From Periplaneta americana (taxonomy: Eukaryota > Arthropoda > Insecta > Blattodea > Blattidae): a DNA stretch of 64,000 nt. The translations under genes and the position numbers were made by a program. Below the pieces are notes generated by a model. It was not told where the DNA came from, made no database searches, and was given only the letters and a program-made list of their open reading frames with translations. The DNA lies in contig NC_091128.1 in assembly GCF_040183065.1 (NCBI RefSeq), forward strand, positions 175,204,668 through 175,268,667, in the 5' to 3' direction. Positions 9,276 to 21,390 of this stretch are shown piece by piece (within the stretch, counting starts at the first letter, position 1; every line of letters starts with the position of its first letter).

Positions 9276-11645
9276 ACTTTCTGCCTTATTTTGTTTATTT
9301 TCCAATTTTTCTTCCGCTCTTCCTTTTCACCCATTTTTCTTTTCGTTTCTGTTTCTCCTTCCTTTTGTTTTTCTCGTTGCTTTTTTTTTTTTCTTTTTTC
9401 TTCTCTATGCTTTTTTCTTTTCCTTCTGAGTATTTTTTTCTTGTTATTCTTTTCCGTGATACTTATTCTTGTTTTTTTTCCTGCGTTTTCTTTGTTTCGA
9501 GTTCTCTATTTACTGTGTTCTTTTATTTTTCTTTCCCGCTTTATATTTCTTCACGTTTTCGTCTTTTCTGTTTTCCTTTCCAGTCTTTTCTTATTCTTTT
9601 GTGCATTATGTCTCTTTCTAGTTATTTTATTTATTTCATTCTTCTTTTATTTTTATTTCCCGCTTTTTATTTCTTCTCATTCTCTTCTTTGTACTCTTTT
9701 CCCCCGCTATTCTATTTTTTCTTAAGTTCCAGCATTTTCTTTCTTTCCAATTTTTTATGTATTTCTCTCTCCCCTCCCCTCACTTCTCCTCCCCACCCTT
9801 CTCCTGTCCTCTCACCCTCCCACCTCTCCACTTCCCCTTTCGTCTGCTCTCCTATCCCCTCTCTTCTCCTCATCTCCCCTCCTCTTCTCTTTTTCTTTAC
9901 AGCTGTTAACTTTTTCCCCATTTCGTTTTTTTTTTCTATTTTTTCCAAGTTATTTCTGTCTTACCTTTCATCCATTATTTGCTTTCTTTTGTTTCTGGCA
10001 TTGTCTGATTTTAGTTTTTCGTTATCATTTTTTAATTTTCCTTCCGTGTCTTTTCTTCTTTCTACTCTTTTGTGTCGTATTCTTTTCTTGTTCTTTTTCT
10101 GCATTTTCTTTTTTTCCACTTTTCAGTTTCTTGCTCTCTTCTTTTATGTTTCGTTCTCGCATTTTATTTTTTCATGTTCTTTTTCTTTTCCTGCTATTCT
10201 TTTCTTGTTCTTTCTTTTCTGCAATTTCTTTTTATCTCTCTCATTTCTTTCTGTGAAATTTTTCTTTTCCGCTTTTTGTGTGCCTATTTTCTTCTTTCTA
10301 CTGCTTTCTACGCTATGCCTTTCTTGTTCTTTCTTTGCTGCATTTTTTCTTTCCAATTTTTTTATTTCTTACTCTCATCTTTCATTTTTTCTTCCTTTTT
10401 CATTGTTTTCCATTTTATTTGTACTGTTTTCCGCTCTATCCTTTTCTTGCTCTTTTCTGTATATTTTTTTCATCTTTTTATTTCTTTCTCTCTTCTATTT
10501 TCTTTCCCGTTTTCTATTTTTTTCCTATTTTGCCGTTTCTACTCATTTTCGTGATATTCTTTTCTTATTTCTTTTCTGCACTTTTTCACTTTTTTATTTA
10601 TTTCTCCCCACTTTTATTTTTCTTTTCCATATTTAATTTTTTCACATTTTTTCTTTCTACTCTATTCCGTACTCTTCTTTTCCTGTTAGTTTTTCTGCAT
10701 TTTTTTCCACTTTTTAATTTCTTATCCTCTTTTATTTTTCTTTCCTGCTTATTTTTTATTTTCTTTTTTCATTTCTTTACACTTCCTTTTCTACTTTACC
10801 ATGTCATTATTTTTCTTTCTCTCCTTTCATTTTTTGTTTTCGTTTTTTCTTTTACTTTCTTTACAGATTTTATTTCGTTCATTTCTCTTTTGTCTTCCGC
10901 CTTTTTTCCTTTTCCTTTTCCATTTCTTTGTCATTCTGGTTTCTTTCTCTTTCTTAACCAGATTTGTATTTGTTAATCTTTTGTTTTGGTTCTCGCGAAT
11001 TATTTTTTCATTTTTATTTTATTTTCTTATTCTTGCTTTCCCATTTTCGTTTTTTCTTATTTTCTTTGCCACTTTTTTCTTCTTTCGCCTTTTATCTTTT
11101 TCTTTTTTTATTTTTCTAACAGATTTTTTCTCTCCTGTTGTATATTTTTCCCGCTTTTTGTTTTTATTCATTTTTCTTCCTTCCTCCCTTCCTTTCCGGA
11201 TTTTATATCTTCCCTTCTTTGTTTTTCTTTTGCGCTCTTTATATTTTCATTTTCATTTTTCCTATCTTTATCATTTCTTTTGCTTCTAGATTATCTCTTT
11301 TTCTCTTTTATTTTACTTTCCCGCTTTTGTTTTTCATGTTCTTTATCTTTGTTTTCTTCTTTTTCTTGCATTCGCTCTTTATTTGTTTGCATCTTAAATC
11401 TTATTTTCTCATTTTTCTTCTCTGTTTTTTTTTCTTCCGTATATTTTCTTTTTTTTTTACTAGTATTTTGCTTCCAGATTTTTATTTCACACTGTTTTAC
11501 TTCTTTTATATCTCGTTTTCTTATTTCCTTGCCTTTTCTGTTTTTCTTTCTTTTCCGCTTTGTATTTATTTCTCCCATATTAGCTCCTCGTTTTCGTGTA
11601 TCCTGCTATGATTCTTTGTCTATTGCATTCTTTGCCTTCTAGTTT
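9233..11645. repeat. 2.4-kb pyrimidine tract with degenerate ~119-bp period
   Basis: Plus strand is overwhelmingly T and C, starting with a pure (CTTT)n block. Between 10101 and 10697 the block TTCTTTTCTTGTT...TCTGCATTTT recurs; its GCATT-like core lies at 10101, 10221, 10340, 10459, 10578 and 10697, giving intervals of 120, 119, 119, 119 and 119. Weaker copies at about 9483, 9603, 9732 and 9998. A C-rich block (CCTCTCCCC type) occupies 9763-9890. The long open frames here arise only because stop codons are purine-rich. Confidence 0.9.
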
Positions 11646-12040
11646 CCTCCCCACTACTCTTAAGCTTCCTCGGTTTGATTGCGATGTAGGAATCTGACTC
11701 AACAATTTATTGTTCTTTGTGCTTTATTGCATAATTAGCCGGCAGTTGAACACGACGGCCCCTGCTCAAATCCTAGAGTTTTGCCTGCATTACTCGCACT
11801 GCTGGACTGAGGTCTCTGTTGTGATAACAGCCATTGTTTTTATCTCTTACGGAAGTACAGACTGAAGCTTTTTATGTTTGCGTTTTATTTCGCTTTTATA
11901 GTGCACTGTACTTAGATATACCAAAGGTCACTGTCGTGAATTCTCTGAAGTCAACCTGCATATGTGCCACAACAAATTGAAGATATCAGGTTGTCACCTG
12001 CTCTGTAGTTGACGTTACTAAATCAGTTAAAATGATAATC
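11646..12040. other. unassigned single-copy-looking DNA
   Basis: No repeat or coding motif recognised. Confidence 0.4.
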
Positions 12041-13490
12041 CATTGTTACCCGAACTTAGTTCTCACAACCACTGTGATGTCCAAGTAACTCATTGTCACC
12101 TGAACTTGGTTGATACAAACCATCGTGATGCTTTAGTAACTCATTGTCACCTGAAGTTGGTTGATACAAACCATCGTGATGCTTTAGTAACTCATTGTCA
12201 CCTGAACTTGGTTGATACAAACCATCGTGATGCTTTAGTAACTCATTGTCACCTGAACTTGGTTGATACAAACCATCGTGATGCTTTAGTAACTCATTGT
12301 CACCTGAACTTGGTTGATACAAACCATCGTGATGCTTTAGTAACTCATTGTCACCTGAACTTGGTCGATACAAACCATTGTGATGCCTTAGTAACTCATT
12401 GTCACCTGAACTTAGTTGATACAAACCATCGTGATGCTTTAGTAACTCATTGTCAGCTGAACTTGGTTGATACAAACCATTGTGATCCCTTAGTAACTCA
12501 TTGTCACCTGAACTTGGTTGATACAAACCATCGTGATGCTTTAGTAACTCATTGTCACCTGAACTTGGTTGATACAAACCATCGTGATGCTTTAGTAACT
12601 CATTGTCACCTGAACTTGGTTGATACAAACCATCGTGATGCTTTAGTAATTCATTGTCACCTGAACTTGGTTGATACAAACCATCGTGATGCTTTAGTAA
12701 CTCATTGTCACCTGAACTTGGTTGATACAAACCATCGTGATGCTTTAGTAACTCATTGTCACCTGAACTTGGTTGATACAAACCATCGTGATGCTTTAGT
12801 AACTCATTGTCACCTGAACTTGGTTGATACAAACTATCGTGATGCTTTAGTAACTCATTGTCACCTGAACTTGGTTGATACAAACCATCGTGATGCTTTA
12901 GTAACGCATTGTCACCTGAACTTGGTTGATACAAACCATCGTGATGCTTTAGTAACTCATTGTCACCTGAACTTGGTTGATACAAACCATCGTGATGCTT
13001 TAGTAACTCATTGTCACCTGAACTTGGTTGATACAAACCATCGTGATGCTTTAGTAACTCATTGTCACCTGAACTTGGTTGATACAAACCATCGTGATGC
13101 TTTAGTAACGCATTGTCACCTGAACTTGGTTGATACAAACCATCGTGATGCTTTAGTAACTCATTGTCACCTGAACTTGGTTGATACAAACCATCGTGAT
13201 GCTTTAGTAACTCATTGTCACCTGAACTTGGTTGATACAAACCATCGTGATGTCCTGGTAACTCTTTGTCACCTGAACTTGGTTGATACAAACCATCGTG
13301 ATGTCCTGGTAACTCATTGTCACCTGAACTTGGTTGATACAAACCATCGTGATGTCCTGGTAACTCATTGTCACCTGAACTTGGTTGATACAAACCATCG
13401 TGATGCTTTAGTAACTCATTGTCACCTGAACTTGGTTGATACAAACCATCGTGATGTCCTGGTAACTCATTGTCACCTCAACTGTGGTTG
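12041..13490. repeat. 51-bp minisatellite, 27 indel-free units plus edges
   Basis: Unit begins CATTGTCACCTGAACTTGG and continues TTGATACAAACCATCGTG. Unit starts fall at 12091, 12142, 12193 and so on to 13417 with exact 51-bp spacing. Because 51 = 17 codons, an open frame runs through on the plus strand (17-residue unit HCHLNLVDTNHRDALVT) and on the minus strand (GLYQPSSGDNELLKHHD). Units near 13250-13460 carry TCCTGG in place of CTTTAG. Neither frame has a convincing start, splice context or domain, so I treat it as a repeat with coding status open. Confidence 0.96.
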
Positions 13491-13735
13491 ATAGAACTGC
13501 TGTGCTGGTGTGGTGACCCATTGTAATTGGATTCTGATTGTCATTTCTTCTCAGTTGCCATGACAAATCCCTTTTCAACTGAAATCTTGGTTACACAACC
13601 ACTATGTTTCTATTGTGTTGCCTGGTGTCTAGTGGACACAATCTTGTATTGCCATGGTAACGTATTTGTTACTTTCAATTAGGTTGATACTAACTACTAT
13701 TGTGTTTATGTCGTAACTCATTACTTCGCTTTGAG
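13491..13735. repeat. decayed flanking units of the 51-bp array
   Basis: Segments such as TTAGGTTGATACTAACTACT and TTGGTTACACAACCACTATG are recognisable but diverged versions of the unit. They suggest the array was formerly longer and that the homogeneous core is being turned over. Confidence 0.6.
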
Positions 13736-13780
13736 TAACCATTCCGTTGTCATAATATTTAAATTCGTTTCGTTGTGCAG

Positions 13781-13843
13781 GTGGAGGCAGAGGACCAACC
13801 GTGTGTTGCGGGTGTGCCGACAGACGCAGGGGTCCCGATCCAG
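13781..13843 (+). CDS. candidate 63-bp internal coding microexon
   Basis: A pyrimidine-leaning acceptor ending TTCGTTGTGCAG (to 13780) precedes it and a strong donor CAG|GTGAGT follows (GT at 13844). The 63 bases are GC-richer than the surroundings and read in phase 0 as VEAEDQPCVAGVPTDAGVPI plus Q, 21 codons with no stop. Inference only: no family recognised and the rest of the gene is not visible; the next plausible exon on this strand is at 44.6 kb. It could be chance. Confidence 0.4.
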
Positions 13844-14217
13844 GTGAGTTGGGTGTGTAGACGTCATGCAGGGATGAATATTGCAGCTTCGGCTGTAAAG
13901 ACTTTTATACGCTGCCGGATGCGAGGGTCGTATATTTTGATGGGCCCGTCGAAGACATCGCCGCCTCTTTTATTAACCACACAGCTCCCGGTAACGAGGC
14001 GTCTGCACGAAGGAGTGCAGTTCGTAATTGTCACGTGTTTCATCAAGTCCGTCCCCTGCTTAAGACGTTCGCCTGGAAGGCTTTCGATTTCTTCCACACG
14101 ATTGATACATCACAACGCACGATTATTCCGCTTCAGAGCTCGATGACCAAGCTGCTACTGGGGCTCTTAGATGAAACAGTTTGCTACACCTCTATCACGT
14201 TAACGAAAACAGCTTAA
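13844..14217. other. probable intron, moderately GC-rich
   Basis: Two overlapping open frames on opposite strands carry no recognisable motif. If the preceding microexon is real this is intron. Confidence 0.35.
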
Positions 14218-15205
14218 GGCCCGATTGTATAAACCATTTAATCTTAGATCAGAGGTTAAATTGATCCTTGTTTCAGCTGAACTTGGAATTTTGTGTTGTA
14301 TAAAGTCTAATCTGAGATTAATTTGTCTCAAACTAAAGTCAACTTTGACTGAAGAAATTTCTCCGATTAAGTTAGACGATCCAAGTTCAGTTATTTCTTT
14401 TCTGTTTGAAATATACGAGTGACAGATTGTGCAAATAAAATATCCATTATTATTAATTTTAATAGATATGTTAGGTACATTTATATATATTTCTTTCAAT
14501 TTCTTGCCTTAAAACACAAACATTCTTATATTTTATAAGGCTCTATCGTGTTCAGCAGTATCAAATAACATAACCTATAATTATATTATGTTTATAACAA
14601 CCATTAATTATTAATGGATATGATAGGTACATTCATAAATGTTCAATTAACTGTATTACTAAACGAAAATTGTCGTTTTATAAAGCTTTATTATGTTTAG
14701 CAGTATCAAACACCATAACATGATAACAACTTGGAGAACAGTCAACCTTCTTCTTATTGTCCGCCATTATTTACATTGAAAAAAAAAAAACCAGTGTCTC
14801 CAACAGAGTGTAATACGGAAAGTCGCCAAAAAGTAGTTGTAAAGTCGCTAGATTTCTCATTATCAACAAAGAAAGATTAAATTTGGTCACTATGGGGTGC
14901 TGAAAAGGTCACCAAAACCCTATTTAAGCAATATAAAAGTTAAAAGAAATTGTTGTTGAAAAAGAGTTAAAATCGCTAGATTGGCAACACTGAACAAACC
15001 TGTATAACATGGTCCGCGCATCACGTATTTCACCTGTTTATGCGATGTTGCCAAATCCTTTCCACGTGAACTTAGATTGCATTTGAACCAAGGTAATTTG
15101 ATCGCAGAAAAGTTTTATACAATAGAAGAAGTGTCTGAACTCGTTTTACTTTTCGATCTTCGATCAAAATTGATCTTTAGTCAGGGAGTTTTATACAATT
15201 GGGCC
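14218..15205. mobile_element. 988-bp inverted-repeat DNA element
   Basis: Ends are inverted copies: GGCCCGATTGTATAAAC at the left and GTTTTATACAATTGGGCC (with one extra T) at the right, extending weakly through AGATCA/TGATCT blocks. Flanked by TTAA (14214-14217) and TAAA (15206-15209), compatible with a TTAA or TWA target. Inside are two diverged direct copies of about 155 bp (14463-14575 and 14618-14722, sharing TAGGTACATT and GCAGTATCAAA). No transposase. Kolobok- or Harbinger-like, undecided. Confidence 0.65.
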
Positions 15206-15209
15206 TAAA

Positions 15210-16556
15210 TATGACAACTAAGTAGGAACTGGTTGGATGGGATGAAAAGAAAGCATTCCTAGCGTCAGTTTATCCCTTACACTTCTACTCTAATTTTTTC
15301 CCTATTTATACAAGCTGTTGAGGACAGTGCATTTTCAAAAATATACTATCGAAAGTCAAACGGTTTTCGTATTATTGAGCGACAAATTTAGCGTATTTTA
15401 TAAAAACAAACCTCTTTCAGCGCTCAGAACTCTGGAACCATTTACTGCAGAACACTGAACGAGAGCTCATTTTGAAGCTGACATTTGGTAGGTTATGATA
15501 AGAAGTAATCCTTTTTTTATTGTATACAGAGAGAGACAGATAATCTGATTTTACTTACTTTTAGGCTTTTTGCCAATTTGTAAAATTGTAAAAAATATTG
15601 AGAAAAAATCTTACATTATTAAGAGGGATTCGGCATTGTTTGCTTAGTGGCTCGGCAATAAGTTTCGAGGGTATTAAATAAATTATTTTTACACGCCTGG
15701 ACTTGAACGGCGCAGTACCGCACGCACTGGCCGAGAGCTGAAGATAAGCGAGCGTTGGGCGTCATTTTACTCCTGTGTTTATGAAAACCTGTGATAAAGC
15801 TAGCACAGCCATGACTGCTAGACGACACATCACGTGTTTATGTCTTCTGGCCTTGCTTGCCTAGGCTAGCTCCCGCCTCACAGTCAGCTGGTTAGTTCAC
15901 GCGCGTACTATTTATTTTCTTTATTTGATATTTTCAATACTTTCTTATCAACGGTGCACCAGTAAAAAATATGTGTTTATTTGTACTTTCAATGCGGAAT
16001 CTAGCCATATATTTTAAAAATATTTTTTCGTGGTCAAAGGCGTCTTAATTAAGAAAAATCTCAATTTCTCCATTTCCATAAAAAGTAAGAAAAACTGTTT
16101 ACATGTCAATGTAAACTATAATTTCTCAGCATCAAAATAAACTATGATTTTGATCATTGGGTGAAAGGGTTTCGGAGGCACAACAGTTTAAAGTTGCTAA
16201 TTTTTATGAAAATACGATAAATTTAAATATTTTTAATTTAAACACTATGAAGTTCTGATGCCTCAAACTTTGCACAAATCATTGTATCACAGTTGTCAAC
16301 GGACAGAAAAAGTTTCATTGTATTTAAAAATTGCAAGGTCAATTTTCTCTATATTTCTGTCGATTTGAGATGGAATAGCCCGTACATTTACGACAAAGTG
16401 CATCAGTCTCGGTAAAAACGCAGTAAATATAGGTTATGAAACCATGGTTAAACAGTAACCAAGGTTAAAATGTATTTTCTGCGCATCATTCATGATCACT
16501 GGTTACTTAAACATGGTTAGCTGACACCTCATTTTACCATGGTAAAGTCTGTGATT
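15210..16556. other. unassigned DNA
   Basis: No coding motif. A small quasi-palindromic segment at 16440-16550 contains AACCATGGTTA and TTACCATGGTAAA with GGTTAC/GTAACC inverted pairs, likely an old repeat. Confidence 0.4.
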
Positions 16557-17187
16557 GTACTGCAAAAGAAATGCCGAGTCGAATTCGCTATCGATTTGAA
16601 ATATTACCGTGTTACGAGGAATTCGCTTAGGAAACTATAGAAATAGAGATACACAGGAGGCACTGCATGTAAACTCTGTTATATGTATGAAATAATAATT
16701 ATACAAACACATGTGAACTGGCCTGAATTTTCTAAACAGCTTATATTCCATACAAAGGAGAAATGTGTAGTTAAATGTTTCAATTAGATTCAATTTTCAG
16801 TTCTGTATCTGTATTTATAATACAGTTTTATATTTATATTTATAATAAAATTGATACATTTTTTGTTAATACAATATGAAACGTAACTGGCCGTATATAT
16901 CGATTGTAACAATGACAGCATCCATGGATAATAAGGAAGGCTGTGGAATACCATATAAACTGCAGTTTCACTATTTTCGTATAGCATTCTTATTAATGTT
17001 GTAAAATAAAAGTATATGAATAATTTAAAATCAATCCATATTAAATAATGAGGTAAACATATCATAAAAGTCGTATTTACATGTTTTTTTTAACTAATCT
17101 CAGGAAAATAGCTTTCTACCTCGCCATGTTTGCTAGAGTTCTCGGAAAACGATACAATTTCGTATTGGCATTTCTTTTGCAGCCCAG
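16557..17187. mobile_element. possible MITE with inverted TGCAAAAGAAATGCC ends
   Basis: TGCAAAAGAAATGCC (about 16560) is matched inverted as GGCATTTCTTTTGCA (about 17168-17182), with weaker similarity inward through a GAATTCG...ATCG block. No TSD found and no coding content. Confidence 0.4.
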
Positions 17188-18224
17188 TGTAGGGCCTGCA
17201 CTGGGGTTCAAAGATTTTTGATCCATACTAATCGATAGTAATCTATAATTTATTCGTGCAGGTGTGCCTTTTTTAGTTATTACTTGTATGAATAGATGGC
17301 GAAGATTGCAATCAGTGCCGCTAGTAGTAAATAAATGTGTCTGGATTCTATAATTCAAAAGTTCATCCCTCTCTAATGATTGTAAAAAGCACTAGATTTA
17401 CCGGAAAACCTGTTACACTGCCAAGCATGAGTATAATTTCTACTTACTCTATTCATCACTTTCCCCAATACATTTTTACACGTCCCAATAATAGTGTCAC
17501 CTATCGAGAACTAGAACAACTATTCCAAAGTTTGTCAATTTCTTATACCTTTGACCGCCAGTGTACATTGTTTATACAAAATGACTAAAGCAAAGCATCC
17601 ATATAGACGATAGTCAACGTCTAAAAACGGTTGCACTTACTCCGTTCTACGTCGAAACGAACGTATCATATATTTTTGCGTTGCATTTGTTGATGCCTTT
17701 GGACACCGTTATGTTTGCGAGTTGAGTTTCGTTGTTTTTCAGTGCTGCTAGGTTAAAATCGTACAAAATGGAAGATACCAGCATTCGATAAGTAATGGCA
17801 ACAGTGCTGTAAATCTGCGCTCGTAGCGGTAACCATCGGAATCTTTCAGTACGTAATAGAGGAGCGATTGTTGCATAAATTTGGAATATTAAAAGTCTTT
17901 AAGTAACCATATTTTGTGAATATATGAATTGTTTCTGATTTGTATTAAGTAATATCGCCCTAAAAATATTCAGTAGGTACGAACAAACATACTTAATAAA
18001 AAATACAAGTTTCAAGAGGAAAAAATGCAACCCATTGCTTATGTTATTACTAGAAGCTTGTGGGAGAGAAGTCCTGCCATAACGAACTATTGCAAGATGG
18101 GTGGAAGCGAGGCATTCGCTTGCAATCAAAAGTTTACATCCTATGAGCTTTAGATCGATTAGTGAGAGAGATGTCCACGACTGATGTCCGCCGTCTTGCA
18201 ACGATTTGCCAGCGTATTGCTGTC
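17188..18224. other. unassigned AT-rich DNA
   Basis: No repeat boundary, exon or conserved motif recognised. Confidence 0.4.
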
Positions 18225-18235
18225 ATGGCAGGGGG

Positions 18236-18485
18236 CCTCATCATTCGCCGTTTCAATTTCTCGTCATTGGAACTCCCTACCTCATACCTTAAGGGCTGTC
18301 AGACATCTACTAATTTCGAAACCCGGTTGTCAACTAGACTGCTTAGACTGTGAGCTTTCCTAAAATATAATTTTTTCTAATACATGATTTTTATTTTTAA
18401 CATACAAATTTTTATTATTTTAACAATGACTTCGATGCACATAACTGTAATTGTTTGATTCTTAGAATTACATGTTGCTAAACTT
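18236..18485 (+). pseudogene. CR1/L2-like LINE 3' fragment
   Basis: Bases 18236-18370 closely match 49500-49625: an SISRRWNSLP-type coding block followed by TAAGG(G)GCTGTCAGACAT and a shared 3' UTR running to an ATT microsatellite. The C-terminal motif RxWNSLP identifies it as a CR1/L2-type LINE. Only the last ~40 codons remain, with frameshifts. Confidence 0.7.
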
Positions 18486-18492
18486 GTTTTCA

Positions 18493-18494
<2 letters not shown>

Positions 18495-18549
<55 letters not shown>

Positions 18550-18550
18550 C
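18495..18550. repeat. (ATT)n microsatellite
   Basis: About 18 ATT units, abutting the MITE that starts at 18551. Confidence 0.97.
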
Positions 18551-18934
18551 GAACAGATGCATTATAGGAGCCAGTCTCCTTATTGGTTGAATGGTATGAA
18601 TGTTACTATCGATATGTATTGTTGTTATAATCAATATAAGATATGTTGCCAACATCTAAATTAACAGAGTTTTATATTGTTGACTTGCAGCCTACTTCAA
18701 AATGGAAATAACGGCAGCAATAGTAAAATTTATTTTCCCTGGACCAAAAATATTATACAAACTGACTAAAATCACATCAGTTGTAACAAAGTGTTTAAAT
18801 TATTTTTATTTAATTTTTAATTTGGTAGCATTTAATGCTTATCGAATATCGAATACTAAAAACGCTAATCGAATCTTCCGCTGACTTTTTTTGCGTGTAA
18901 TGTGTGATGGGTGGCCCCTATAATGCATCTGTTC
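18551..18934. mobile_element. 384-bp MITE, copy 1
   Basis: Begins GAACAGATGCATTATAGG and ends with the inverted CCTATAATGCATCTGTTC. Internal sequence is AT-rich and non-coding. A second copy (18993-19380) lies 58 bp downstream in the same orientation; an (ATT)n tract lies before, between and after the copies. Confidence 0.85.
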
Positions 18935-18988
<54 letters not shown>

Positions 18989-18992
18989 CATC
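18935..18992. repeat. (ATT)n spacer between MITE copies
   Basis: Uninterrupted ATT units ending ATCATC before the second MITE copy. Confidence 0.95.
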
Positions 18993-19380
18993 GAACAGAT
19001 GCATTATAGGGGCCAGTCTCCTTATTGGTTGAATGGTATGAATGTTACTATCGATATGTATTGTTGTTATAATCGATATAAAATATGTTGCCAACTTCTA
19101 AATTAACAGAGTTTTATATTGTTGACTTGTAATCTACTTCAAAATGGAAATAACGGCAGTAAGAGTAAAATTTATTTTCTCTGAACGAAAAACATAATAC
19201 AACCTGACTAAAATCACATCAGTAGTAACAAAGTGTTTAAATTTTTTTATTTAATTTTTTTAATTTGGTAGCATTTAATGCTTATCCAATATCGAATAAT
19301 AAAAACGCTAATCGAATCATTACTTCAGCTGACGGTTTTTGCGTATAATGTGTGATGGGTGGCCCCTATAATGTTTGTTC
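18993..19380. mobile_element. 388-bp MITE, copy 2
   Basis: Same family and orientation as 18551-18934; left end intact (GAACAGATGCATTATAGG), right end decayed to CCTATAATGTTTGTTC. Followed by (ATT)n at 19382-19411. Each copy carries private substitutions, so the duplication is not recent. Confidence 0.85.
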
Positions 19381-19411
<31 letters not shown>

Positions 19412-21390
19412 GCATATGGAGGGAGTATAAATGAGATTATTACCTTATAACTAGGAAATGAAGTTCGGACACCAAAACATTGCCTAGAGGCGACGACTAA
19501 TGATGTTTTTTTAGTTTTTGTTTCGTCTCTGAGCTTGTTATTCACTGTAGAGCACATTTATGTACATTTTTTTATTATATCTCTGCCGGTGACCGACGGT
19601 TGAGATTGAAGTGGCTTTTCTTAGTGTCGGGTATGAGAGGACTAAAAAGGAAAACAAGATAATCTGCTTTCCTTTCTGCAATGCTCTGGTAACTGCTTGA
19701 TTGAGTATAAGCCTAGATCATATATGTAACAGATAGGTCATCGCTATGTTAAAATCGTTTGTACTTTGAAGATAACAACCGCCAGGATCGCCACCCGTCC
19801 GCCGTAAACGAACACGAGATGGCAGTACAGTCGCTAATGCAATTCAAATGGGAATTATGACGTGACTCCTTATGTAACAACTAGATGGCAGCGTAGTAAA
19901 CCTGACAAAAGTTGTTAACTTCAAAGCCTATAAGGCCGACCAATCTGGGGTATATAAATGATCTAGGGTATAAGATGAGAGTTTAGATATACTTTTTCTC
20001 ACAGATTAATGTAACCTTTTCTACCTCTCTTACTCCTCATCGCAAACTGTGACGTTGCATAGAGGAAGATATAGGCCTATAATACATCTGTACAATGTAA
20101 TTACACACTTTGCTGCAAGTATGGCCACAGTATAAGAAGAATCAGTAGGGACAACTCTTGTCGGCACCTTTGATGTTGTTGGTACTAAATTCAAGCTCAG
20201 TAAGGTCTAGTTCTCAATGAATCCAACTATGTCGCTAGTATCAAACCACTATCAAAATATTAGTAAAATATTTATTTATTTATTTATTTTATTGGTCAGT
20301 AATACGAATAATCTTGTATGTATATTATCTATTATTAGTATTATGTCGCTAGGAAGTCAAAATACTTATATTCATTGTTGACGTTCATGTTCGCACTTCA
20401 CCGCAACGGACGCCGTGATGTATTATGTTGTACTTGGATCAATTCTACCAACATAAGCCTCAAACAGTGACTTGGACGTTAGCGTCAATTAGTGAATATT
20501 TTCATGATGATTGCATACGGAAGTAATTATTATTATGGTTATATTGCCATTCCTTTGCCTCATGTCTTTAAAATTGTTAAAAGATGAGTAATGAATCTTT
20601 TCAGTTAATATTAAATTATGCCAGTCTGTCGTAGATGGAGATCCATCTGGTGGAGGTTCCAGACAATACACCCGGTTTCGTGACATGCGCACTCAGAATT
20701 TGTTCCCACGAAATGGCTTAGGTGTCTTCACTGTATGTTCTCTATACTGTGGTATGGCAGGAAATGTTTTTAGAGCGAATAGTACTTTCACATCATTGCG
20801 TCACGCCATGTAACATTCCTTCTTGGGTTTTCCTTCTGACTGGCCTCCTGTATAAATCTGCGAGGCCATTACACTCGCGATATGCGTGGTATCAAGGTAT
20901 CTCTGGGGTTTTTCGTTTAGATATCGGGGTCCTGTTTCTTAAGACCACTGTGACACAAGGAAATCAGACACAAGTGACAAGTTGAGTAAATTTTGTTTCT
21001 TTCAGTGTTTTGAGACGCTTGTCAAGTGACTGTCAATTGTTGACAAGTTTGACAAGTAAGATGGCACATTGCGATGTGGCATTGCTTCGTAAAATTAGAG
21101 AAGAAATATGGATTATTTTTATGCATTTTCATGGAATGAGAAAAAAGATTAAAAACGCTAAAAAAAGGAAGGAAATTGCTCTTTGGCTGTTAAATACTAA
21201 TTGACTAGACTAGTGTTTCCTGCGCCTCCAGTCACAATTAAAGCTGTACATGTTTGTAGAGGTTAACATGAATGTCTAATAATTAAATTCATGTGTATTT
21301 TTCATACTAGAATATGCGATTCTTTTTCTGTGAATTCATTTTATTTCAGAGTTCTGTATTACAATTTCCTCTTCTGAATCACTTCACCTT
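19412..21390. other. unassigned DNA
   Basis: No protein motif or inverted-repeat boundary recognised. A (TTTA)n run at about 20270-20290 and a segment with AGATGGCAGCGTAG near 19889 look like generic intronic repeat sequence. Confidence 0.4.

Noticed and set aside
9365-10636. 423-codon open frame rich in Phe, Leu and Ser resembling a membrane protein
   Set aside because: It lies wholly in the pyrimidine tract, where stop codons are almost impossible in plus-strand frames; overlapping frames look the same.
12056-13444. 462-codon minus-strand repeat protein
   Set aside because: Arises automatically because the unit is 51 bp and stop-free in this frame; no start, splice or homology support.
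13864-14097. Overlapping frames on both strands after the microexon
   Set aside because: No motif, no splice support; moderate GC makes such frames likely by chance.
21010-21204. Short Lys-rich plus-strand frame
   Set aside because: 64 codons without a recognisable domain or splice context.
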